Assembly (NCBI RefSeq): GCF_036226605.1
Contig: NZ_CP109000.1
Span: forward strand, 930,001-994,000
DNA: 64,000 nt
Reading direction: 5' to 3'
Source of the DNA: Streptomyces sp. NBC_00704
GTDB taxonomy: Bacteria; Actinomycetota; Actinomycetes; Streptomycetales; Streptomycetaceae
Within the stretch, counting starts at the first letter, position 1. The number at the start of each line of letters is the position of its first letter. The translations under genes and the position numbers were made by a program. Positions 34,170 to 42,508 of this stretch are shown here, one piece after another. The notes beneath the pieces were generated by a model. That model worked only from the letters and a program-made list of their open reading frames with translations, did no database searches and was not told the DNA's origin.

Positions 34170-34526
34170 ATGCCCGCACTCACCCCGGACACCATCCGTA
34201 CCCTGACCGAAACGCTCGCGGACCTCACCGACTACCTGCGCGAGAACCCCGACCCCGCAGAAGCCCTCGCCCTCGTCGAGCCCCTCCTCGACGAGTACAC
34301 GGGCCTACCCGTCCAGTTCGCCGACACGCTGCGCGCCCTCGCCCGCGCCGTTCAGGAGAGCCCTGACGCGCCGCGCACGGCGCAGGGCGACCTGCTGATC
34401 ACCGAGCTGCGCACGGCCGCGTGGGAACTGGCCGACCAGCACACCCTCCACTACGTGCTGGACGACCTCCGTGACCTGTACGGCAGTTCGCCGACGAGCG
34501 AGCAGGGGTGCTGCTGGTGCCGCTGA
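34170..34526 (+). CDS. Helical-module protein, stand-alone
   Basis: 118 residues, ATG behind GAGGAG. The helical module is visible as LTETLADLTDYLRENPDPAE, LVEPLLDEYTGLPVQFADTL, then AWELADQHTLHYVLDDLRDL. The last residues are CCWCR. As with 32959-33342 it lies directly before a SPDY-domain gene, so the pair helical module plus SPDY protein occurs twice in tandem. Confidence 0.6.
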   Translation: MPALTPDTIRTLTETLADLTDYLRENPDPAEALALVEPLLDEYTGLPVQFADTLRALARAVQESPDAPRTAQGDLLITELRTAAWELADQHTLHYVLDDLRDLYGSSPTSEQGCCWCR

Positions 34527-35335
34527 GCGAACGGCAGCTCGCCGCCTTCGCCGACAAGCACGCCGTGCAGATCCCGTACGACACCAGCCCCCGCCACCTC
34601 GCCGGCCCCGGAGACGCCCGCCACGTCACCCACGGCCTGGCCGCCGCCGGATGGAACGCCGTCTCCGACCCCCTGAGCGCCGAGATCATCCTGGCAAGCC
34701 CTGACCTTCGCCACCGGCTCCAGTTCGACCCGCAGTCCCGCACCTCGGCGTGGTGGCGGCTACGGGCGGAGCCCGTCGGCACCGAGCCCGGCTGGTACGC
34801 CGAGTTCGGCGAACTCGTGCCCGCCGAGGTCCTCGCCGCCTTCACCGACGCCCTCACCGCCCCGCCGCCACAGCAGCCGGACCCGTGGCAGCAGGTGACC
34901 TCGGCAGGATGGCACCACGAGCCAGACGGCGCGCGCTCGCCGGACTCCATGTGCCACATCGAACTGCGGCCGTTGAGCGAATTCCACGACCGGTCGTCCT
35001 GGCACATCGAGACCCGCGAGCCCGGCCACGGGGAGTTTTCCGGCCCGCGCATCTGGCACGCCTACCTCGACGAGCACACCCCCGCTCACCTGGTCAGCGC
35101 GTTCCTCACCGCGCTGACCGACCGCAGCCCGCTCCAGCGCGGCATGTTCGAACGCACCGGCCACTACAGCGCCGTACAGGAGCCCAGCCCGCTGCGCCCG
35201 CAGAAGGTGGTCGACGCCCACGCCACGCGCATCAAGCATCTGCGCGCCCAGGCACGCTCAGCCCGCCGCCAACAGACGAAACCCGCGACGATCCCGGCGC
35301 GCGCCAGTACCACGCAGCCAGCCGCTCGCCGCTGA
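34508..35335 (+). CDS. SPDY/DUF317-domain protein (two domains)
   Basis: 275 residues; GTG at 34508 or 34517, overlapping the previous gene. Domain 1 (about 25-115): SPRHLAGPGDARHVTHGL, IILASPDLRHRLQFDP, GWYAEFGELVPAEVLAAFTD. Domain 2 (about 120-215): GARSPDSMCHIELRP, IWHAYLDEHTPAHLVSAFLT. Basic C-terminal tail. Paralogous to 33339-34142 and to the decayed gene at 35918-36707. Confidence 0.8.
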   Translation: MLLVPLSERQLAAFADKHAVQIPYDTSPRHLAGPGDARHVTHGLAAAGWNAVSDPLSAEIILASPDLRHRLQFDPQSRTSAWWRLRAEPVGTEPGWYAEFGELVPAEVLAAFTDALTAPPPQQPDPWQQVTSAGWHHEPDGARSPDSMCHIELRPLSEFHDRSSWHIETREPGHGEFSGPRIWHAYLDEHTPAHLVSAFLTALTDRSPLQRGMFERTGHYSAVQEPSPLRPQKVVDAHATRIKHLRAQARSARRQQTKPATIPARASTTQPAARR

Positions 35336-35408
35336 CCTGACAGGACACCTCCCCATCTCCCGAGACCACCACGCACACCGCGACTTCCTGCGCCACCTCG
35401 ACCACTAC

Positions 35409-35921
35409 GTGCGGGACAGCCAGAAGATCCTGGACGCCTGGGACGCCTACTCCGACGAGCACACCAGCCTCGACGGCTGGCCCTACGACGACCACGCCTA
35501 CGGCATGCGCAAGAGCCAGCGCGATGCCGACACTGCCGAGGCGTTCGAGCCGCTCCGCTACGGCGCCCGGCACCTGCTGGCGACCGCCGAGACACAGCTG
35601 ACCCAACTGCCGGAGAACACGGTGCAGAGCCGCTGGGTATACCAGCTGGGCGTCCTGCACACGGCCCTCGACCGTCTCGACGAACTGCACGAGCAATGGC
35701 TGCTCACCCGCGAGGCCCTGCCCGCCACCGCCAAGCCCGGCACCGCCGAATTCGACGACGCCCTCGCCGAACATCACGCCGAATCCTGGAGCTACCTCGA
35801 CGACTGGGCCACCCACGGCAAAGCCCTCCGGGAGATCAACACCGCAGCCCGCAAGGCCCCTTCATCCCTGGTTCCCATGCCTGCCCTCGCACCCGTGCGA
35901 CGAACCGCGGCACGGAAGTGA
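35409..35921 (+). CDS. Hypothetical helical protein, start uncertain
   Basis: 170 residues from GTG 35409. Good helical coding continues upstream in frame (HAHRDFLRHLDHYVRDSQ) to an ATC at 35355 that follows GGACACCTCCCC, so the real start is probably 35355 with a non-standard codon. The protein contains DDHAYGMRKSQRDADTAEAF and long helices (LHTALDRLDELHEQWLLTRE). Function unknown. Confidence 0.55.
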   Translation: MRDSQKILDAWDAYSDEHTSLDGWPYDDHAYGMRKSQRDADTAEAFEPLRYGARHLLATAETQLTQLPENTVQSRWVYQLGVLHTALDRLDELHEQWLLTREALPATAKPGTAEFDDALAEHHAESWSYLDDWATHGKALREINTAARKAPSSLVPMPALAPVRRTAARK

Positions 35922-36707
35922 CTAGGGCCCCGACTCCCGAGACCGTCGAGGTCGACTTCATCACGCCGCGCCGCCTCGCCGGCGGTGACCCCACCTGGAT
36001 CACCGTTCCCCTCCACCCTGCCTGCGGATGGAGCCACGGCAACGACCCCCTGGTGCCACGCGTCCTGCTCTCCACCCCCGACCAGAAGGCCCTCCTGCGC
36101 CTGGAGCCCGACCCCGACGACCAGTAGTGATCCTGCACCACGTCGCCGAGCCGGACCGGCCCGCCTGGTACGCCAGCTTCGGCGCCCGCACGGCCGTCAA
36201 ACTGATCGCCGCCTTCACCGACGCCCTCACCGACCCGGCCCCAGCCGCTGACGCGCCTTGCGACCCGTACGGAGCGCTCCGGCAGGCCAGCTGGTCACCG
36301 TACGGTGACAACGGCCTTGCTTCCCCAACAAAACGGCGTACGTCGAGCGGCTGGGAACACCGGCTGATCCGGAAGCCTGGTTCGTCACGGTCACCCTCGG
36401 CATGCACCAGACGGTCTGGCAGGCCCGCTTCGGTGCGCACACTCCGTCACACCTTGTCGCCGCGCTCGGCGATCCGAAGCCCGTGCACCGCACCGACAGC
36501 GGGCGCAGTCTGCCGACCCTCGATCCGAACGTCGTCATCCGCCGGACGACCGACGTGCTCGCCGTGTACGTCGCCGGCGCGCTGGAAGACCGCGTTCACT
36601 CCCTCCCGCCCGACACACCACCACGCCGACGGCCTCGATCCCTTCACGGCCAGTGCCGCCCAGGCACGGCCGCAGCCGACCCTCCCTCCCCGCCCGGAAG
36701 CACATAG
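35918..36707 (+). pseudogene. Decayed SPDY/DUF317 gene
   Basis: GTG 35918 starts VEVDFITPRRLAGGDPTW, HACGWSHGNDPL-type and STPDQKALLRLEPDP, a normal first SPDY unit. At 36125 a TAG TGA pair appears where the family would have two Trp codons, with one base lost. The next frame continues ILHHVAEPDRPAWYASFGAR and TALTDP-type sequence until about 36318, where another base is missing; a third frame then reads VTLGMHQTVWQARFGAHTPS. Three lesions make loss of function real rather than a sequencing slip. Confidence 0.75.
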
Positions 36708-36710
36708 CCC

Positions 36711-38501
36711 TTGCCCCCTTCCTCCTCCAGCAGCAACACCGACGGATACGACCTCGTCCTGCGCCTCCTCCTCGGGGTGCTCGCCGTCGTCGTCCCCCTG
36801 TCCCACCTGGCCTGGCTGTCCGGCAACATCACCGCCTACCTCACCGGCACTAGCTGGGCCCCCTACCAGCCGACCAACGCCCTGCTCCACCCCGAGCAGG
36901 TCTGGTCCGACGCAGGAGAAACGTCCCTGCTGATCGGTGCCCGCATCGTCCCCGTTCTCCTGCTGCTCGCTCTCGGGGCAGGGGCTGGCGTCCTGTGGGC
37001 CCGGCACAACAACCGAAGCGGCAGCCGGAAGAAGATCACCGACATGGCCAAGGCCCGGGACATCGAGCCGCTGATGGCCAAGGCGATCACCGACAAAGCC
37101 CGCTCCCTGCGCCCCAGCCTGAAGGACAGCAAGCACATCGACGCGAAGGACACCGGCATCCTTCTCGGCAACCTGCAGGGCAGCCGCCACGAGGTACGGA
37201 TGGGGTTCGAGGACGTCGCCGTCGCGATCATGGCGCCCCGGTCCGGCAAGACCACCTCGCTCGCCATCCCGTCCATGCTCGGCGCACCCGGCCCGGTCCT
37301 GCTGACGTCGAACAAGGCCGCCGGCGACGCCTTCACCACCGCCTACGAGGCAAGGGCCCGGGTGGGGGCGGTGTGGACCATGGATCCACAGCAGATCGCG
37401 CATGCCGCCCGCGAGATGTGGTGGAACCCTCTCGCCAGCGCGACCACCTTGGACGGGGCGAACCGTCTGGCCGGACACTTCCTCGCGGCCTCGGTGGACG
37501 CCTCCCAGCAGGGCGACTTCTGGTCGAAAGCCGGCAGCAACATCTTGTCCCAGCTGCTCTTGGCCGCGGCGCTCGACGAGCGGCCCATCACCGACATCAT
37601 GCAGTGGCTCGCCTTCCCCGCCGACCGCACTCCGCTGGACATCCTGCGCGACCACGACTTCGCCGCCGTCGCCGCTCAGCTCAAGGGCACCGTCGAAGGC
37701 CCCCCGGAAACGAGGGACGGTATCTACGAGACAGCCCGGCAGTACGCCTCCGCGCTCCTGAACGCGGAAATCGCCGCGTGGGTGACGCCACAGAGGGACG
37801 TTCCGGAATTCCGGCCGGAGCAGTTCGTCACGTCCACCGACACGCTGTTCCTACTCAGCAAGGACGGTGGCGGCGGAGCCTCGGCGCTGATCGCCGCGTG
37901 CGCGGACTCGGTGATGCGGGCCGCGACCGCGCAGGCCGAACGTGCAGGCGGGCGCCTGGATCCGCCCATGCTGGCGATCCTCGACGAGGCCGCCAACGTG
38001 TGCAAGATCAGCGACTTGCCGGACCTGTACTCCCACCTCGGCAGCCGCGGGATCATCCCGATCACGATCCTCCAGTCCTACCGCCAAGGCCAGAAGGTCT
38101 GGGGAGACGCGGGCATGGACGCCATGTGGTCCGCCTCGACTGTCAAGGTGATCGGCAGCGGTATTGACGACCCGGACTTCGCAGACAAGCTCAGCCGCCT
38201 GATCGGCGACCACGACGTGGAGACCACGTCCACCTCGCACTCGGAGTCCGGCAAGAGCACGTCAGTGTCGATGCGGCAGGAACGGATCCTGCCCGCCGAC
38301 GCGATCCGCGCCCTGCCCAAGGGCACCGCGCTCTGCTTCGCCACCGGCATGCGCGCCGCCATGCTCGACCTCCGGCCGTGGTATCGGGAGCCCGGCGCGG
38401 AGGAACTGTCCGCGGCGTCCGCCCGCGCATCGCAAGCGATCACCGCCCGCGCCGTCGCGAAGCACGCGCCGACACAGTCCGACTTCGGGCTGGCCACGTG
38501 A
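36711..38501 (+). CDS. VirD4/TraG-type coupling protein
   Basis: 596 residues, TTG start. Two membrane segments lie at about 16-45 and 72-92 (RIVPVLLLLALGAGAGVLW). Walker A at about 175 reads AIMAPRSGKTTSLAIPS; Walker B at about 420 reads PPMLAILDEAANVCKI, followed by the YSHLGSRGIIPITILQSYRQ segment of TraG/TraM-recognition type ATPases. Coupling proteins bring the relaxase-DNA complex to the transfer channel. The stop overlaps the C5 methyltransferase start (GTGA). It is far from the other transfer genes but on the same strand. Confidence 0.92.
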   Translation: MPPSSSSSNTDGYDLVLRLLLGVLAVVVPLSHLAWLSGNITAYLTGTSWAPYQPTNALLHPEQVWSDAGETSLLIGARIVPVLLLLALGAGAGVLWARHNNRSGSRKKITDMAKARDIEPLMAKAITDKARSLRPSLKDSKHIDAKDTGILLGNLQGSRHEVRMGFEDVAVAIMAPRSGKTTSLAIPSMLGAPGPVLLTSNKAAGDAFTTAYEARARVGAVWTMDPQQIAHAAREMWWNPLASATTLDGANRLAGHFLAASVDASQQGDFWSKAGSNILSQLLLAAALDERPITDIMQWLAFPADRTPLDILRDHDFAAVAAQLKGTVEGPPETRDGIYETARQYASALLNAEIAAWVTPQRDVPEFRPEQFVTSTDTLFLLSKDGGGGASALIAACADSVMRAATAQAERAGGRLDPPMLAILDEAANVCKISDLPDLYSHLGSRGIIPITILQSYRQGQKVWGDAGMDAMWSASTVKVIGSGIDDPDFADKLSRLIGDHDVETTSTSHSESGKSTSVSMRQERILPADAIRALPKGTALCFATGMRAAMLDLRPWYREPGAEELSAASARASQAITARAVAKHAPTQSDFGLAT

Positions 38502-39769
38502 TACTCGACCTCTTCGCGGGGCCGGGCGGCTGGAGCAGGGCGCTGCACGTCTTCGGCGTGCGCGACATCGGGCTGGAATGGGACGAGTGGGCGTGCAAGA
38601 CCCGGGCCGCGGCTGGGCAGTTGACCATCCGCACCGACGTGGCAAGGTATCCGACCTGGCCCTTCATCGGCCGCACACGCGGAATGATCGCTTCCCCTCC
38701 GTGCCAGGCGTGGAGCATGGCCGGCAAACGCCTCGGCCTGCTCGACCAGCCGCTGGTGTACGCGGCGGTCGCGGACCTGGCCGCCGGACGCGACTCCCGC
38801 GAACGCCTCCTCGCCGCATGCCGTGACGAGCGCTCCCTGCTCGCAGCCGAGCCGATGCGCTATCTGTACGCCCTGAACACGGTCGGCGAGCCCGACTGGG
38901 TCGCCATGGAGGAAGTGCCTCACGTCCTGCCCTTGTGGAAGCAGTACGCGGCCGTCCTGCGCGAGTGGGGGTTCTCCGTCTGGTACGGGATCCTCAACGC
39001 GGCCGACTTCGGCGTCCCGCAGACCAGGAAGCGGGCGATACTCCTGGCCTCCCGCGTCCGTACGGTGCAGCCTCCTACCCCCACGCACTCCCAACTGGCC
39101 GAACCGGAGTCGCTGTTCGGTCCCGGCCGCGCCCGCTGGGTCAGCATGGCCGAGGCTCTGGGATGGGGCGCGACCGACCGGCCCGTCCCCACCGTCTGCG
39201 CGGGCGGTGGACCCGGCGGCGGACCCGAACCGTTCCCGTCGGGCTCCCGCAAGACACTGTCCGACGCCCGCGAGCGCGGCACCTGGATGCCCCGGCCGGA
39301 CGGAGTGGTCCTGCAGTCCCGCCGCGAAGGCGCCGGATGGGCGGCCCGGCACGGCACACGCGAGAACCGAGCCGCCGACGCTCCGGCGCCGACGTTCACC
39401 GCCGAGGCGCACCGCTGGTCCTGGTCCCTGCGCAGCAACAACCAGGCAAACGCCACTGTCCGTCCACTGTCCGAGCCGGCTGGCACGCTGTTCTTCGGGC
39501 ACCGCGCGAACGAGTGCACTTGGATCGCCGAGCCCGCCTCACCGCCGGCCGAAGAAGCCGATGCGCCCACCGTTCCCGAGCCGATCCGGATCACCGCCCG
39601 CGAGGCCGGCCTCCTGCAGACCTTCCCCGCCGACTACCCCTGGGCTGGCAACAAGGGCCAGCAGTTCTCCCAGATCGGCAACGCCGTTCCCCCGCTGCTC
39701 GCCGGCCACCTCCTCGCCCCGCACCTCGGCGTCACCCTCGACCCCGACGACTTCACCCTCGCCGCCTGA
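38498..39769 (+). CDS. DNA C5-cytosine methyltransferase
   Basis: 423 residues, GTG start. Motif I: ILDLFAGPGGWSRAL at the extreme N-terminus. Motif IV with catalytic Cys: IASPPCQAWSMAGKR. Motif VI is a variant (WVAMEEVPHVLP, EEV instead of ENV). Motif VIII: QTRKRAILLASR. Motifs IX-X: QTFPADYPWAG and QIGNAVPPLLAG. The target-recognition region lies at about 215-365. An orphan enzyme translationally coupled to the coupling protein; it probably methylates the element's DNA to evade host restriction. A second orphan methyltransferase is at 6759-7514. Confidence 0.92.
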   Translation: MILDLFAGPGGWSRALHVFGVRDIGLEWDEWACKTRAAAGQLTIRTDVARYPTWPFIGRTRGMIASPPCQAWSMAGKRLGLLDQPLVYAAVADLAAGRDSRERLLAACRDERSLLAAEPMRYLYALNTVGEPDWVAMEEVPHVLPLWKQYAAVLREWGFSVWYGILNAADFGVPQTRKRAILLASRVRTVQPPTPTHSQLAEPESLFGPGRARWVSMAEALGWGATDRPVPTVCAGGGPGGGPEPFPSGSRKTLSDARERGTWMPRPDGVVLQSRREGAGWAARHGTRENRAADAPAPTFTAEAHRWSWSLRSNNQANATVRPLSEPAGTLFFGHRANECTWIAEPASPPAEEADAPTVPEPIRITAREAGLLQTFPADYPWAGNKGQQFSQIGNAVPPLLAGHLLAPHLGVTLDPDDFTLAA

Positions 39770-40887
39770 TGCCTCACGCCCCCGAACCCGACGAAGACGA
39801 CCTCGACGCCATCGCACCGCCCCAGCCTGTGTTCCACGTCGAGCAGGCCCTGCTCGGGGCCCTCCTCCTCGACCCGTACCGCCTGTACGACGTGAGCGGC
39901 ATCGCCGCCGACTCGTTCTCCACCGCCGCGCACGCTGCCCTGTACGCCGCGATCAGCACCCTGCCACTGCCCGACCCTGCCGAGCACGCAAAGAACACCA
40001 AGTGGCTCGACCGCGTGCTCGCCACGGGACGCGAGCAGGCTCGCGGGCTGACCGCCTCGTACCTGCACACCCTCGTTCAGGTCTGTCCCTGGTCCCGCCA
40101 CGCGCCTGCCTACGCGCGGATGGTCGAGGCCGAACATGCCCGCCGCCGTCTGCAGACGGCCGCCGAACGCCTCGTCCAGACCGCCCGCGACGTCTCCCTC
40201 CCGCACCCCGTCCAGGCGGTGCTCGCCGAGGCCGACGCGCTCGCCGCGGTCGTGGACGACATCGCAGCCCGCTTCCCGCCCCGCGCAGGCGTACTGCCCC
40301 GCACCGCGGCACCATCGCCGCCCGTCGCGCCCGACTACACGGAGGCGGTCGAGGAGGAGCAGATGCTGCTCGCGACCGCCACCGCCAACCCCGCCGACAT
40401 CGAGTCCGTCCGGTGGCTACTACCCGACGACCTCACCCTGCCCTTGCACGCCGGCCTGTGGCAGTGCCTGACCGCCCTGGCGCGCCGCCGCGAGCCCGTC
40501 GACCCCGTCACCGTCCTGTGGGAGGCCCAACAGCGCGGCCTGCTCGACGACGGAAGCGAACCGGGCGACGTGCTCCACCTGCTGGCCGAACCGGCCGGTT
40601 CCGTGGAGCACTGGAGCGAGCGCGCACTGCAGCGCTCCCTCCTGGCCACCGCCGATCGCACCGGTCGGCGCATCGAGGCGTACGCCGGCGACACGGCGAA
40701 CACCCCGTTCCAGCTCGTCGTCGGCGCCCGCCGCTCCCTCGCCGACATCGGCGCCGTCCGCACCCGCTGGCAGCACGCCACCGGAACGGTCCCGACGCCG
40801 CAACCGCGACCGGCGCCCACAACCCGTGCCGGCCCGCCAACAACGACGGCCGCGTACACCGGCCGCGCCACGCGAGCAACCCGATAG
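39769..40887 (+). CDS. DnaB N-domain protein without helicase core
   Basis: 372 residues, ATG in a TGATG junction. Residues 20-125 match the DnaB N-terminal domain (FHVEQALLGALLLDPYRLYD, FSTAAHAALYAAISTL), and residues 185-290 look like a second copy (EEEQMLLATATANPADIESV, LTLPLHAGLWQCLTALA). No Walker motifs are present, so it cannot be a helicase itself. Such proteins are frequent in actinobacterial mobile elements and may interact with host DnaB or primase during element replication or transfer (inference). Confidence 0.8.
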   Translation: MPHAPEPDEDDLDAIAPPQPVFHVEQALLGALLLDPYRLYDVSGIAADSFSTAAHAALYAAISTLPLPDPAEHAKNTKWLDRVLATGREQARGLTASYLHTLVQVCPWSRHAPAYARMVEAEHARRRLQTAAERLVQTARDVSLPHPVQAVLAEADALAAVVDDIAARFPPRAGVLPRTAAPSPPVAPDYTEAVEEEQMLLATATANPADIESVRWLLPDDLTLPLHAGLWQCLTALARRREPVDPVTVLWEAQQRGLLDDGSEPGDVLHLLAEPAGSVEHWSERALQRSLLATADRTGRRIEAYAGDTANTPFQLVVGARRSLADIGAVRTRWQHATGTVPTPQPRPAPTTRAGPPTTTAAYTGRATRATR

Positions 40888-40900
40888 CACCCCGCACACG

Positions 40901-40932
40901 CCGGTGGCCGGACCCGAAGGCCCGGCCACCGG
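40901..40932 (+). terminator. Perfect 11-bp GC-rich hairpin
   Basis: CCGGTGGCCGG, ten-base loop, CCGGCCACCGG, directly after the DnaB-N gene and before the next GTG start. A terminator or an intercistronic processing stem. Confidence 0.55.
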
Positions 40933-40953
40933 TAGAAGAGACGACACCCCAAC

Positions 40954-42324
40954 GTGACTCCCACCATCGACGCCCACGTTCGCCTCGACACCCACCCCAC
41001 CCATCCAAGCGCCGTGACTGCCGTCCTGACCGGCACCCAGGCCCACGTTGCCCACCTGAGTCTGGAGGCAGCCGACTGGATCGTCGTCGCCGACAACCTC
41101 CTGGTCCTGGTCCGCATCGACCACGAGGAGCCCTACTGGGCCAAGGACGCAGCCAAGCATCTGTCCGCCGACGGCATCACCGTGGAGATCACCCCTCGGC
41201 TCCAGGAGGCCATGGACGAGGAATGGACCTGGGCGAACTATCCGATGCCTTGGTGCACCCGCAGCGAAATCCGCGAGGTCTCCAATCAGGCGCAGAAGAT
41301 CCACGACGACATCCGCCACGGCCAGCTCCTCATCCACGCCCACGCCCACGACGGCCACACCACCGTCGCGGTCGGCACCTACCTCCACCGCAACGGCAAG
41401 TCCGTCTATCTCCACGGCGAGGACCACCTGCGCCAGGTCACCGACACCTTCGGCTCACCCGCTGGGGCCCTGCTCGCCTTCGAGAAGGTCCACGGCGCCG
41501 AGATGCGTCCCGGCCCGGCACCCCTGACCGACACCGAACGCGCCGCTGCCGAGGCCCGCGCCCCGCTCTCCCTCACCGCAGTCAAGGCCGAACCGGCCCG
41601 TCCGGAGCCGGAGATCGTCCCGGCCTACCTGGCCGATGCCGGTGACCACGACGCGCTCCTCGACGCGTTCATCGACTCCCACAGCGAATGGGAGAAGTGG
41701 CGGACTTGGTCGGACGAGACGACCCACGCCATCCACGAGTCCCAGACCCTGCGCATCGAGCGCGTCCACGAAACGCCCGCTCACGAAACAGCGTGGACCG
41801 TGGCCGCCTACGAGACACCCGTATCCGACCGCATGTGGGTCCTCACCGCGACCGGCGCCACCCCCGCCCCGATGTTGGAGGAGCTGCTGAATCACCTCGC
41901 CGAAGGCGACGGCTGGGACGCGGCCATCAGCGCCCCGGTGGACGAGAAGATGGTCACCGTGGCCACGCAGCCCCTCTCCGACGCCGGATGGAAGCACACC
42001 GTGGACGGGCGATGGATCCGCTGGAAGTCCCCCACCGGGGACGCGGGCGTCCAGTTCGACGCCTTCACCGCCCAGCACCCGAGCCACAACCTGGCCACCT
42101 GGACCGTCTGGGCCGGTCCCGGCCCTGGCCGGCCCACCTGGGCCGTCACCGCGTCCCCACACACCCCGAGTTCGCTGCTGGCCGATCTCTCCGAGGCCCT
42201 CGCCCACAAAACCGGCACTCGCCACCCACAGACCGGAACCCCCGAACGCAGAACGAGCCTCGTCACCAGCCCGCCGGTCACCCCCGCGGTCGCGGCCACC
42301 CCCGCTGCCAGCCGTACACGCTGA
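40954..42324 (+). CDS. Large SPDY/DUF317-related protein
   Basis: 456 residues, GTG start. Residues 1-190 form an N-terminal domain with HAHAHDGHTTVAVGTYLH and SVYLHGEDHLRQV. Residues 225-320 contain a degenerate SPDY-like unit (WTVAAYETPVSDRMWVLTAT). Residues 325-415 hold a clearer one (DAGWKHTVDGRWIRWKSPTG, TWAVTASPHTPSSLLADLSE). It is the last gene of the conjugation block and is followed by conserved hairpin copy C. Function unknown. Confidence 0.65.
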   Translation: MTPTIDAHVRLDTHPTHPSAVTAVLTGTQAHVAHLSLEAADWIVVADNLLVLVRIDHEEPYWAKDAAKHLSADGITVEITPRLQEAMDEEWTWANYPMPWCTRSEIREVSNQAQKIHDDIRHGQLLIHAHAHDGHTTVAVGTYLHRNGKSVYLHGEDHLRQVTDTFGSPAGALLAFEKVHGAEMRPGPAPLTDTERAAAEARAPLSLTAVKAEPARPEPEIVPAYLADAGDHDALLDAFIDSHSEWEKWRTWSDETTHAIHESQTLRIERVHETPAHETAWTVAAYETPVSDRMWVLTATGATPAPMLEELLNHLAEGDGWDAAISAPVDEKMVTVATQPLSDAGWKHTVDGRWIRWKSPTGDAGVQFDAFTAQHPSHNLATWTVWAGPGPGRPTWAVTASPHTPSSLLADLSEALAHKTGTRHPQTGTPERRTSLVTSPPVTPAVAATPAASRTR

Positions 42325-42340
42325 TCGTCAGCACGCAAGA

Positions 42341-42390
42341 GCGGGGCAACATAACGCGGGATCGCCGATTAGCCCAACCGGCGATCCCGC
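42341..42390 (+). repeat. Conserved hairpin element, copy C
   Basis: GCGGGGCAACATAACGCG precedes the stem GGGATCGCCG ... CGGCGATCCC with central ATTAGCCCAA. Differences from copies A and B at paired stem positions are largely compensated by pairing, which supports an RNA or cruciform structure. Confidence 0.7.
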
Positions 42391-42428
42391 ACATCATTGG
42401 TAGTCCACCGCCACGCCCTACTCGCACA

Positions 42429-42474
42429 TCGAAAGGGGCCACCCACACCCCACGGTCGTCGAAAGGGGCCACCC
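42429..42474. repeat. Two 16-bp direct repeats, IS21-like end remnant
   Basis: TCGAAAGGGGCCACCC at 42429-42444 and 42459-42474, spaced 30 bp start to start. Such subterminal repeats resemble the multiple terminal sites of IS21-family elements; no transposase gene remains. It marks the boundary between the conjugation block and the insertion graveyard. Confidence 0.4.
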
Positions 42475-42508
42475 CACGGCCACAGAGCAGCCATAGGCTG
42501 GCAGACGA

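Noticed and set aside
42429..42474. Short direct repeats considered as iterons or a CRISPR
   Set aside because: Only two 16-bp units with a 14-bp spacer and no further copies; better explained as an insertion-sequence end.
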